The notes: a model not told the origin generated them from the sequence alone. 16,710 nucleotides of DNA from Alphaproteobacteria bacterium (GCA_029051085.1 JAIDLK010000004.1:1-16710); one strand, 5' to 3'. Counted from the stretch's first letter, positions 6,121 to 11,432 are shown. Translations and numbers: made by a program.

Positions 6121-8109
6121 ATGCAAAACAAAATTCTAAATATCATAGGCATTATCGGAATTGTGGGCGCGTTTTGCGTCGCCCATCTTTACACACAGGA
6201 GAAAATGATGACAGCAGGAATCAAGCCGGAAAATATGGATACCAGCATTCGACCGGGCGAAGACTTTTATGATTACGCCACACTGGGATGGCGCAAGGCA
6301 AACCCGATGCCGGACGACTATTCAAGATACGGCGCATTTGAGATTCTGCACGACACCAACCTGGAACGCGTTCGTGAAATCGCGGAAAACAACGATGGTA
6401 AAATCGGAACGCTGTACAAAATCGTAATGGACAGCGCGCGCCGCAACACAGACAAAACCGCACCGGTACAATCTTATCTGGATGCGGTCGATGAAATAAA
6501 ATCAGCCGCAGATTTACCAAAATACCTTGGGCGGGCGCATCGCTGGTCCGGCGGATTCTGGGGCGACGGGGTGGCATTGGATGAAATGGACAGCGAACAT
6601 TTCCTTTACAACATCGTCCAAGGCGGCACGGGCCTGTCACGCGACTACTATTTTGACACAGACGAAAAGTCGGTCGAAATACGAAAAAAGTACAAAAAGT
6701 TTATCACAGACCAATCCCAAAACTTTGGCGTAAAAATAGATGCGGATAAACTGTACGCACTGGAAGAGCGCATGGCAAAATCTTTCCATACAAAAGAAGT
6801 ATTGCGCGACCCGCATGCAAACTACCACAAAATGTCCATAGAGGAAATAAAGCGCGAGTTTCCGGGTTTCGATTGGGACGCATATCTGGCGGCGCGCGGC
6901 GCAGCGGCGGCCACGCACATCAATATCGCCCAGCCGACCGCAATCGCCGAAGCAATAAAAATAATGAACGACACGGATATAAATCTGATAAAAGACTATC
7001 TTAAATTCCGCATAATAGAAGCCGCAGACACCTATCTGGATGATAAAACATATGACATATCATTCGACTTTTACAACCGCACAATGGCGGGACAGATAGA
7101 ACAAAAACCCAAATGGAAACGCGCGGTTGCATTACTGGATGGCGTACTGGGCGAAGAGATAGGCCGCCTGTATGTTGCAAAATATTTTCCGGCCGAGGCA
7201 AAGTCACGTATGCAGCAGCTGGTAAAAAATCTGCAGCGCGCATATGCGATGCGAATTGAAAATCTTGATTGGATGTCCCGCGAAACGAAAGACAAAGCAC
7301 TGGAAAAACTGGGGACATTCAAAGCAAAAATCGGATATCCGGACCGGTGGCGCGATTACAGCGACTTGCATATTTCCGCAGACGTCTCTTTGTGGGACAA
7401 TATGGTCCGTGTTTCAGAATTTGAAGACCAATTCTGGCTAAACAAAATCGGCCGCGAAAACGACCCGACACTGTGGTATATGAACGCCCATGAAATAAAT
7501 GCATATTATGACCCATCGACAAATGAAATATGCTTTCCGGCGGGAATATTGCAGTATCCGTTCTTTGATATGGCGGCAGACGATGCATTTAACTATGGTG
7601 CCATCGGTGCGATTATCGGACACGAAATGACGCATGGATTTGATGACTCGGGCCGCAAATTTGATAAAAACGGCAATCTGAACGATTGGTGGACAGACGC
7701 GGACGGCGCCGCATTCGACGCACGCGCGGCGGTACTGAAAAACTTTTTCGACGGCATAATTGTCGCCCCCGGTGTACACGCGAATGGCGAATTTACACTG
7801 GGTGAAAACCTGGCCGATTACGGCGGCGTGACAATCGCATACGACGCGTATAAACAGTTCGGCATACCGTCAAACACCAGTGCCGGCCTGACACCGGAAA
7901 TGCGTTTCTTTTTGGCATATGCCGGCGCATGGGCGCAAAACATTCGCCCGGCCGAGGAATTACGCTTAACAAAAATGGACGAACATTCACTGGGTCGCAA
8001 TCGCGTTAACGGTATCGTTGTGAACATTAACGCATGGTATGATGCATTTGGCATAACACCGGCCGACAAGATGTACATTGCCCCCGAAAAGCGTGTAAAA
8101 TTATGGTAA
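6121..8109 (+). CDS. pepO: M13 family zinc metallopeptidase (PepO/neprilysin type)
   Basis: A 662-residue membrane-anchored endopeptidase of the neprilysin family. A single N-terminal hydrophobic helix (about 5-24) lacks a lipobox, suggesting an anchored periplasmic enzyme. The catalytic set is complete: N-A-Y-Y (460-463) for substrate binding, H-E-M-T-H (H501, E502, H505) for zinc, E562 and D566 in G-E-N-L-A-D-Y-G-G, and H622 and R628 in D-E-H-S-L-G-R-N-R-V-N-G. The usual C-terminal C-x-V-W is K-V-K-L-W here, so the family's cysteine is lost. Length is typical. The gene starts three bases after hemW, with AAGG inside the hemW end as ribosome site. A second AGGAG (6197-6201) precedes ATGs at 6205 and 6208, which would give a form without the membrane helix. 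A bidirectional terminator follows immediately. Confidence 0.93.
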   Translation: MQNKILNIIGIIGIVGAFCVAHLYTQEKMMTAGIKPENMDTSIRPGEDFYDYATLGWRKANPMPDDYSRYGAFEILHDTNLERVREIAENNDGKIGTLYKIVMDSARRNTDKTAPVQSYLDAVDEIKSAADLPKYLGRAHRWSGGFWGDGVALDEMDSEHFLYNIVQGGTGLSRDYYFDTDEKSVEIRKKYKKFITDQSQNFGVKIDADKLYALEERMAKSFHTKEVLRDPHANYHKMSIEEIKREFPGFDWDAYLAARGAAAATHINIAQPTAIAEAIKIMNDTDINLIKDYLKFRIIEAADTYLDDKTYDISFDFYNRTMAGQIEQKPKWKRAVALLDGVLGEEIGRLYVAKYFPAEAKSRMQQLVKNLQRAYAMRIENLDWMSRETKDKALEKLGTFKAKIGYPDRWRDYSDLHISADVSLWDNMVRVSEFEDQFWLNKIGRENDPTLWYMNAHEINAYYDPSTNEICFPAGILQYPFFDMAADDAFNYGAIGAIIGHEMTHGFDDSGRKFDKNGNLNDWWTDADGAAFDARAAVLKNFFDGIIVAPGVHANGEFTLGENLADYGGVTIAYDAYKQFGIPSNTSAGLTPEMRFFLAYAGAWAQNIRPAEELRLTKMDEHSLGRNRVNGIVVNINAWYDAFGITPADKMYIAPEKRVKLW

Positions 8110-8110
8110 T

Positions 8111-8138
8111 AAAAATCCCGGCGTTTGCCGGGATTTTT
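8111..8138. terminator. Bidirectional intrinsic terminator between the peptidase gene and mraZ
   Basis: A perfect 12-base inverted repeat (8111-8122 and 8127-8138) with a GTTT loop: five A, a G/C-rich core of TCCCGGC, its complement and five T. It starts one base after the peptidase stop and ends one base before the mraZ stop, so it can serve both convergent genes. Confidence 0.93.
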
Positions 8139-8139
8139 A

Positions 8140-8586
8140 TTAACCAATTTTAATATCGGGGCGCGCGGCACGAAGGTTTCGCAGCGACTGTTCCTGGGCC
8201 GCGCGGAATGCGGCCGGTTCCCAAATCTGAAAGCTGTTCCCGCGCCCGACAAATACGGCACGGTCTGTAATCCCCGCATGACGCAGCATATCGGCCGGAA
8301 CAACAATACGCCCCGCAACATCAAACGCCAGTGGTCGCGCATCTGCAAACAGCATCGCCGTTAAATCGTCCAGCCCGCTGTCAAATACGCCCATTTTATC
8401 GGTGGCGGCGGCCAACTGCTCCATCCGGGCCATTGTCAGCCCCTCTATACAATTACTGGTAAAAGAACGATACAGTACGACGCCGGCAAACTTATCGGTT
8501 GGAATTGAAGCACGGAAAGACGCCGGAACAGAAATTCGCCCCTTTGTATCCAAACGATTTTCATAAGATGAGAGAAACAATGACAT
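8140..8586 (-). CDS. mraZ: Transcriptional regulator MraZ
   Basis: A 148-residue MraZ with the two AbrB-like repeats of the family: L-D-T-K-G-R-I-S-V-P (12-21) and F-D-V-A-G-R-I-V-V-P (88-97), each carrying the D-x3-R signature (D13/R17, D89/R93). MraZ forms ring oligomers and represses the division and cell wall (dcw) cluster, of which it is normally the first gene. Here it is alone: its stop abuts a terminator and the next gene is convergent. The start is the ATG at 8586, which fixes the standard family N-terminus. The ribosome site is weak (AAGA-like). A strong promoter lies about 60-85 bases upstream with repeated TGTCA pentamers around it, which may be an autoregulatory site. Confidence 0.95.
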   Translation of the reverse strand: MSLFLSSYENRLDTKGRISVPASFRASIPTDKFAGVVLYRSFTSNCIEGLTMARMEQLAAATDKMGVFDSGLDDLTAMLFADARPLAFDVAGRIVVPADMLRHAGITDRAVFVGRGNSFQIWEPAAFRAAQEQSLRNLRAARPDIKIG

Positions 8587-8642
8587 TTATTTTCTTATGT
8601 TCTTTGCAGGGCCAAGGCCCGGTGTCTCCGTTCTTCGGACAC

Positions 8643-8671
8643 AATGTAGCACGCCATTTTTTGGTTGTCAA
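8643..8671 (-). promoter_or_regulatory. Sigma70 promoter of mraZ
   Basis: A perfect TTGACA (8666-8671) and TACATT (8643-8648) on the minus strand, 17 bases apart. Predicted start is near 8636, giving a 50-base leader that contains a GGGC-CAAG-GCCC hairpin (8609-8620). Confidence 0.78.
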
Positions 8672-8717
8672 TGACATATTGGAATAAATATATGGGAAAC
8701 CATGACATATGATGACA
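8666..8717 (-). promoter_or_regulatory. Repeated TGTCA/TGACA half-sites at the mraZ promoter (candidate operator)
   Basis: Four copies: an inverted pair with one central base (8666-8676) overlapping the -35 box, and two direct copies at 8703-8707 and 8713-8717 separated by exactly five bases. The nine-base word ATGACATAT occurs at 8671-8679 and again 31 bases on at 8702-8710. The pentamer-N5-pentamer layout matches the geometry described for MraZ boxes, though the word is not the enterobacterial TGGGN. Binding is inferred. Confidence 0.5.
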
Positions 8718-8762
8718 CGAGTAATATTCATAAAATAAATTTTAAATAAATATATTTTCCGC

Positions 8763-8792
8763 TTGACCTGCGATTCGTTTTTGTTCTATGAT
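8763..8792 (+). promoter_or_regulatory. Sigma70 promoter of the 111-residue protein gene
   Basis: TTGACC (8763-8768), an 18-base spacer and TATGAT (8787-8792), preceded by an A/T-rich tract (about 8719-8760) that could act as an UP element. The predicted start near 8799 leaves a leader of about 167 bases. Confidence 0.65.
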
Positions 8793-8896
8793 TCGTGTAT
8801 AGACAAGAGAAAAAGAGACAAAAAGCCCGGAAAGCTGCATAAAAAGCGGATTTCTGCCAAAAACGAAGCAAAACAAATAAAATTTGATTCAGAAAA

Positions 8897-8917
8897 TGTA
8901 AATACCCGTGTAAATAC
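8897..8917 (+). repeat. Tandem nine-base direct repeat in the leader of the 111-residue protein gene
   Basis: TGTAAATAC occurs at 8897-8905 and 8909-8917, with CCG between. The second copy also forms GTGTA-AA-TACAC (8908-8919). The rest of the leader is A-rich with little visible structure. A binding site for a protein on DNA or RNA is possible; nothing identifies it. Confidence 0.5.
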
Positions 8918-8966
8918 ACAAAATATTTATATTTTCGGCCAAAAATCCAGTAAAGGGGGGATAGCC

Positions 8967-9302
8967 ATGGCAAAAAACATAAAAGAAATAATGATTGCCT
9001 TAAATCAGGTTCTGACAACGACGGTATGGGTCAATGAAGACCGCCAGATTATATCACTGTCGGACGAATTGAAAATCGGCTATAACAACGCCCCGCGTTC
9101 CATCGAAGATTTGCCGCGCACATCACTTGTCGGCGCATACGTATCATTGCAGATTCGCACGGATAACTTTGACGTACCTGCCGAGGGTTTGGATACCAAA
9201 ACATTGGCACAGCGCGTAAAAGAAATGGTCTTTTCAGAAGCCAAAAAGATTATCGACGCGGCCGACGGCTCTGCCGAGGGCACGCGCGCCATGGCCGCAT
9301 AA
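8967..9302 (+). CDS. Hypothetical protein, 111 residues, not recognised
   Basis: I do not recognise this protein. The ATG at 8967 is preceded by AAAGGGGGG (8952-8960) at good spacing. The longer frame back to 8763 is rejected because it would translate the promoter and a Lys-rich stretch. The protein is soluble, with no signal peptide or membrane segment. It has a likely helix at 2-16, mixed strands about 18-70 with N-N-A-P-R and T-D-N-F-D-V-P-A segments, an amphipathic helix about 77-100 (K-E-M-V-F-S-E-A-K-K-I-I), and an Ala/Gly-rich tail. There are no cysteines or recognisable catalytic motifs. It is a single-gene unit with its own promoter, a long leader and a strong terminator, divergent from mraZ. 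Confidence 0.8.
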   Translation: MAKNIKEIMIALNQVLTTTVWVNEDRQIISLSDELKIGYNNAPRSIEDLPRTSLVGAYVSLQIRTDNFDVPAEGLDTKTLAQRVKEMVFSEAKKIIDAADGSAEGTRAMAA

Positions 9303-9332
9303 CAAAGCGTAAGCGGTTCCGGGCAAAACAGT

Positions 9333-9348
9333 TTCCGAGTAATCGGAA
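9333..9348 (+). other. Small hairpin with GUAA tetraloop in the 3' region of the 111-residue protein gene
   Basis: TTCCGA (9333-9338), loop GTAA, TCGGAA (9343-9348). The loop is of GNRA type and identical to the loop of the terminator hairpin 12 bases further on. A purine-rich linker (9349-9358) separates the two. Confidence 0.5.
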
Positions 9349-9360
9349 GGAGAGGAGACG

Positions 9361-9400
9361 CCGGTGGCAAGTAATTGCCACCGGACGTTTTTTATTTTTT
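9361..9400 (+). terminator. Intrinsic terminator of the 111-residue protein gene
   Basis: A perfect ten-base stem, CCGGTGGCAA (9361-9370) with TTGCCACCGG (9375-9384), a GTAA loop, then two T6 runs (9388-9393 and 9395-9400). The T tract overlaps the stop codon of the convergent XRE gene. On the minus strand no U-run follows the stem. Confidence 0.9.
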
Positions 9401-9625
9401 ACGCGTATCAGTCAGATGTTTTGCACGCAGTAAAATATACCCGTAATGCGCCAAACGCTGCGTCATACTGTCCGGCATTGGCAGCTTGCCATTTTCATAT
9501 TTGGCCAAAGTTCTGCGGTCAAAGCCCAGCATTTTTGCAGCATCACGCATGGGAATACATGCGGTTTTACGCGCCAGCTTAAACTCCCGACCCAGATGCC
9601 GACATTCAATTAGTACTGATTTCAT
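9392..9625 (-). CDS. Small XRE-type helix-turn-helix protein
   Basis: A 77-residue DNA-binding protein made of little more than one helix-turn-helix domain. The block M-R-D-A-A-K-M-L-G-F-D-R-R-T-L-A-K-Y-E-N-G (about 26-46) is the classic XRE helix 2-turn-helix 3 with the Y-E-N-G signature. I start at ATG 9625 because GGAGG (9632-9636) sits 6 bases ahead of it; the alternative ATG at 9637 overlaps that ribosome site. Immediately upstream is a structured RNA ending in an intrinsic terminator about 25 bases before the start codon, and no separate promoter is obvious in between. Expression therefore probably depends on read-through of that structure. Target and function are unknown; an antitoxin-like or phage-type regulator is possible but no partner toxin is present. 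Confidence 0.82.
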   Translation of the reverse strand: MKSVLIECRHLGREFKLARKTACIPMRDAAKMLGFDRRTLAKYENGKLPMPDSMTQRLAHYGYILLRAKHLTDTRKK

Positions 9626-9650
9626 TTTTTCCTCCATGTTTTTTTAAATT

Positions 9651-9677
9651 AAAAACACCGCCGTGATGAAGGGCGGT
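9651..9677 (-). terminator. Intrinsic terminator 25 bases before the XRE start codon
   Basis: ACCGCC (9677-9672), a nine-base loop, GGCGGT (9662-9657), G and then U5 (9655-9651) on the minus strand. The stem is short but G/C-rich. It ends the structured RNA and lies directly in the path of transcription into the XRE gene. Confidence 0.65.
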
Positions 9678-9801
9678 TGGAGGTTAACAACTATAGTAAC
9701 AATAGCGTTGCTTATTCAATATATTCGCAACCCTCCAACCGGTTGTGGAGTAAATATTACTAGAGGTTGTTAAGCCCCACATCGGGTATCACCCGATGCA
9801 T
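9651..9801 (-). ncRNA. Structured RNA of about 150 bases with own promoter and terminator: small RNA or attenuator leader of the XRE gene
   Basis: On the minus strand a strong promoter predicts a start near 9801. The RNA then shows, in order: an 8-bp hairpin (9798-9791 with 9787-9780); a long-range 8-bp stem (9773-9766 with 9691-9684) continued by a 6-bp stem (9762-9757 with 9699-9694); two hairpins enclosed by it (9750-9746 with 9737-9733, and 9731-9727 with 9711-9707); and a terminator hairpin (9677-9672 with 9662-9657) followed by U5 at 9655-9651. A perfect 10-bp alternative pairing, 9741-9732 with 9683-9674, takes four bases of the terminator's 5' arm and also breaks the first enclosed hairpin. 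This is the logic of an antiterminator. I could not match it to 6S, SRP RNA, tmRNA or any known riboswitch. All pairings were derived by hand. Confidence 0.65.
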
Positions 9802-9806
9802 TATGA

Positions 9807-9834
9807 ATTATAGCATAAAAGTTACGATTTGCAA
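9807..9834 (-). promoter_or_regulatory. Strong promoter of the structured RNA
   Basis: TTGCAA (9829-9834), a 16-base spacer and a perfect TATAAT (9807-9812) preceded by TGC (extended -10) on the minus strand. Predicted start is at 9799-9801. Confidence 0.78.
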
Positions 9835-9841
9835 ATGATTA

Positions 9842-9874
9842 CTGGATTGCCGCGCCCTGCGGGCTCGCAATGAC
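9842..9874 (+). repeat. REP-like palindromic repeat, copy A
   Basis: CTGGATTGCCGCG at the left, CTCGCAATGACA at the right. This is the GGATTGC...GCAATGAC type of intergenic palindrome, the reverse of a GTCATTGCGAG...GCAATCC unit. It has a CCCTGCGGG core. Confidence 0.75.
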
Positions 9875-9897
9875 AATGCGGATAACCTGGGCATTGT
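9873..9897. repeat. Hairpin linking REP-like copies A and B
   Basis: ACAATGC (9873-9879) and GCATTGT (9891-9897), with an 11-base loop. TGACAAT (9871-9877) also pairs with ATTGTCA (9904-9910), so copies A and B form one larger head-to-head palindrome. Confidence 0.55.
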
Positions 9898-9904
9898 ATC
9901 ACTA

Positions 9905-9936
9905 TTGTCACCGCGAGCGTAGCGTGGCGGTCCAGT
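9905..9936 (-). repeat. REP-like palindromic repeat, copy B (inverted, divergent)
   Basis: TTGTCACCGCGAGCG at the left and GGCGGTCCAGT at the right: the same unit in the opposite orientation, with paired changes (ACCGCG with CGCGGT-like positions) that keep the hairpin arms compatible. Confidence 0.7.
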
Positions 9937-9962
9937 AAAGAATAAAACTGTCGCTTCCTTTT

Positions 9963-9994
9963 TGGATTGCCGCGCCCCCCCCTCGCAATGACAG
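9963..9994 (+). repeat. REP-like palindromic repeat, copy C, with an eight-C run
   Basis: TGGATTGCCGCG followed by a C tract (8 C, 9975-9982) and TCGCAATGACAG. It has the same outer arms as copy A, but the core is replaced by a C homopolymer, either slippage or a sequencing problem. Confidence 0.7.
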
Positions 9995-10019
9995 TGGGCC
10001 AGAAGCAATCCGACCATAT

Positions 10020-10044
10020 AAAAACACCCGCCGTTGGGCGGGTG
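10020..10044 (-). terminator. Intrinsic terminator of plsX
   Basis: On the minus strand CACCCGCC, loop CAAC, GGCGGGTG (arms 10037-10044 and 10025-10032), followed by U5 (10024-10020). It starts 10 bases after the plsX stop codon. Confidence 0.92.
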
Positions 10045-10053
10045 AGATTTTGT

Positions 10054-11118
10054 TTATTCTTCTTTTATCAGCTCTTCGCGGATTTGCGAGACCGACCGGG
10101 CACGCGCCGCAATTAAATCATTCAAATTTGCACTTGTTAAGCCATATGCATGACGAATGGAGTTAGCAAACGCCAACGCATCACTGTTGCCGTGCGTTTT
10201 AACCGCAAACCCTTTCAGCCCCAAGAACATGGCCCCGGCATAAGAACGCGGGTCAATCTTGTGCTTTAGGCGCTTAAAGACGTGAATCAAAAAGAACGCG
10301 CCGATTTTTGCCAATGTGGATTTTTTTAAGTTATCCATCAAAACGCGCTTTATCAGGCGGGCCGTACCCTCAACCGTTTTTAACACAACGTTGCCGGTAA
10401 AACCGTCGGTGACAACAACCTGAACCTCGCCGGCGCTGATGTCTGTACCCTCAACAAAACCGACATAGTCATACGGCAAAACATCTTTGTGCGCGCTTAA
10501 AACCTGATTTAAGTGTCGCAGCGTTTCATTACCCTTGGTATCTTCTTCGCCGATGTTTAAAACACCCAATTTCGGACGTGGCATATTGCCGATTTTTTCG
10601 GCATAAACACTGCCGAGTACTGCGAAATCAAACAGGTTTATCGCATCACACTGAATATTTGCGCCCAAATCCAGCATGACAACGCGACTGTCACCACCAC
10701 CGGACGGCAACATGGTTGTAATGGCCGGGCGCGAAATACCGTCAATAGTTTTCAGCGCCAATTTCGCCAAAGACATTAACACACCGGTGTTGCCCGCACT
10801 GATAACGGCGGCGCTGCGCCCTTCGCGGACGTCTTTTATTGCCATGTACATTGATGTATCCTGGGCGTGACGGATAACGTCGCGCACCTTGTCCGTGGCG
10901 CGAATGGCGTTCGGCGCATGAATAATTTCACAGTTGCGCCCGACACGCGGATATTTGCCCATCAATTTACGAAGTTTCTTTTCATCGCCGAAAACACGGA
11001 AAAATACATCTGCATCGGCATTTTGATACAAGAACTGATTCATGCCGCCGAAAACGGCAGACGGGCCTTTATCGCCCCCCATTGCATCAATCGCAATTAT
11101 TTTCTTTTCTGATGACAT
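10054..11118 (-). CDS. plsX: Phosphate acyltransferase PlsX
   Basis: A 354-residue peripheral membrane enzyme that converts acyl-ACP and phosphate to acyl-phosphate, the donor for PlsY in the first acylation of glycerol-3-phosphate. Recognisable family blocks are I-A-I-D-A-M-G-G-D near the N-terminus, I-S-A-G-N-T-G-V-L-M, M-L-D-L-G-A-N and V-V-T-D-G-F-T-G-N-V-V-L-K. Length is typical. The ATG at 11118 gives the normal M-x-x-E-K-K-I-I-A-I-D start; a TTG at 11178 would run through a terminator-like hairpin. No good Shine-Dalgarno sequence precedes the ATG. It follows rpmF, the usual neighbour, but a hairpin with a U-run lies between them. fabH, the usual next gene, is absent: a terminator follows instead. 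Confidence 0.95.
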   Translation of the reverse strand: MSSEKKIIAIDAMGGDKGPSAVFGGMNQFLYQNADADVFFRVFGDEKKLRKLMGKYPRVGRNCEIIHAPNAIRATDKVRDVIRHAQDTSMYMAIKDVREGRSAAVISAGNTGVLMSLAKLALKTIDGISRPAITTMLPSGGGDSRVVMLDLGANIQCDAINLFDFAVLGSVYAEKIGNMPRPKLGVLNIGEEDTKGNETLRHLNQVLSAHKDVLPYDYVGFVEGTDISAGEVQVVVTDGFTGNVVLKTVEGTARLIKRVLMDNLKKSTLAKIGAFFLIHVFKRLKHKIDPRSYAGAMFLGLKGFAVKTHGNSDALAFANSIRHAYGLTSANLNDLIAARARSVSQIREELIKEE

Positions 11119-11125
11119 ATCTATT

Positions 11126-11165
11126 AAAAAAGCAGATGGGTGCAAAAAGATGCGCCCATATCTGC
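11126..11165 (-). terminator. Intercistronic intrinsic terminator/attenuator between rpmF and plsX
   Basis: Minus strand: GCAGAT (11165-11160), a two-base bulge, GGG, C mismatch, GCA, a six-base loop, TGC, A mismatch, CCC and ATCTGC (11137-11132), then U6 (11131-11126). The U-run ends 7 bases before the plsX ATG. Confidence 0.72.
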
Positions 11166-11184
11166 CTTTATATCCCAATGGTTA

Positions 11185-11334
11185 TTATTTTGCACCACAT
11201 GCCGCACAGATATGATGCGGACGTTTTTTCTCGCCACATGTCTTGCAGACAGTTGACGGCATTACAGACAATGCGTCGTGCGAGCGGCGCTGGGCGCTGC
11301 GTGCTTTACTGGTTTTACTTTTTGGCGTAGCCAT
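11185..11334 (-). CDS. rpmF: 50S ribosomal protein L32
   Basis: A 49-residue protein of the large ribosomal subunit. The sequence begins M-A-T-P-K-S-K-T-S-K-A-R-S-A-Q-R-R-S-H, the typical L32 start, and carries a zinc-ribbon C-x2-C (in V-C-K-T-C-G) and C-x2-C (in I-C-A-A-C-G). AAAGGA precedes the ATG at 11334, and the stop is TAA at 11185-11187. The rpmF-plsX order is conserved in many bacteria. It has its own promoter just beyond the rpoC terminator, so this transcript is separate from rpoBC. Confidence 0.96.
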   Translation of the reverse strand: MATPKSKTSKARSAQRRSHDALSVMPSTVCKTCGEKKRPHHICAACGAK

Positions 11335-11365
11335 TTTTGAATCCTTTTATTTAAAACTCGTGTCT

Positions 11366-11393
11366 ATTTTATTTATTTTCCCCGCCTTTGCAA
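11366..11393 (-). promoter_or_regulatory. Promoter of rpmF-plsX
   Basis: TTGCAA (11388-11393), a 16-base spacer and TAAAAT (11366-11371) on the minus strand. The predicted start is G at 11359, with a 25-base leader. The -35 box lies two bases after the U-run of the rpoC terminator. Confidence 0.65.
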
Positions 11394-11395
11394 GG

Positions 11396-11432
11396 AAAAA
11401 TTAACCCCGGGCACCCGTCACGCGGTGCCCGG
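11396..11432 (-). terminator. Intrinsic terminator of rpoC
   Basis: Minus strand CCGGGCACC and GGTGCCCGG (arms 11424-11432 and 11407-11415), an eight-base loop, then GGTTAATTTTT (U5 at 11400-11396). It begins nine bases after the rpoC stop. Confidence 0.88.

Noticed and set aside
8608..8636. mraZ leader hairpins as a terminator or riboswitch
   Set aside because: The two small stems (8609-8620 and around 8626-8638) are short, with no U-run and no alternative pairing.
8763..8966. N-terminal extension of the 111-residue protein by 68 residues
   Set aside because: It would start at the -35 box of the promoter and cover the ribosome site; ATG 8967 has a far better Shine-Dalgarno sequence.
9364..9582. 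GTG-initiated 72-residue frame after the 111-residue gene
   Set aside because: Its first codons are inside the terminator stem and U-run, and it is antisense to the XRE gene, despite a purine-rich upstream stretch.
9651..9801. Reading the structured RNA as a tracrRNA or as CRISPR-associated
   Set aside because: No cas gene, no spaced repeats and no anti-repeat match are present in the window; the repeats at 9842-9994 are palindromes, not a CRISPR array.
9842..9994. Repeats as insertion sequence ends or an integration site
   Set aside because: There is no transposase or integrase frame, no target duplication and no adjacent tRNA.
9808..10017. Minus-strand frame of 69 residues across the REP-like cluster
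   Set aside because: It is a translation of the palindromic repeats and overlaps the promoter of the structured RNA; the peptide is low-complexity Arg/Ala/Ser with no ribosome site.
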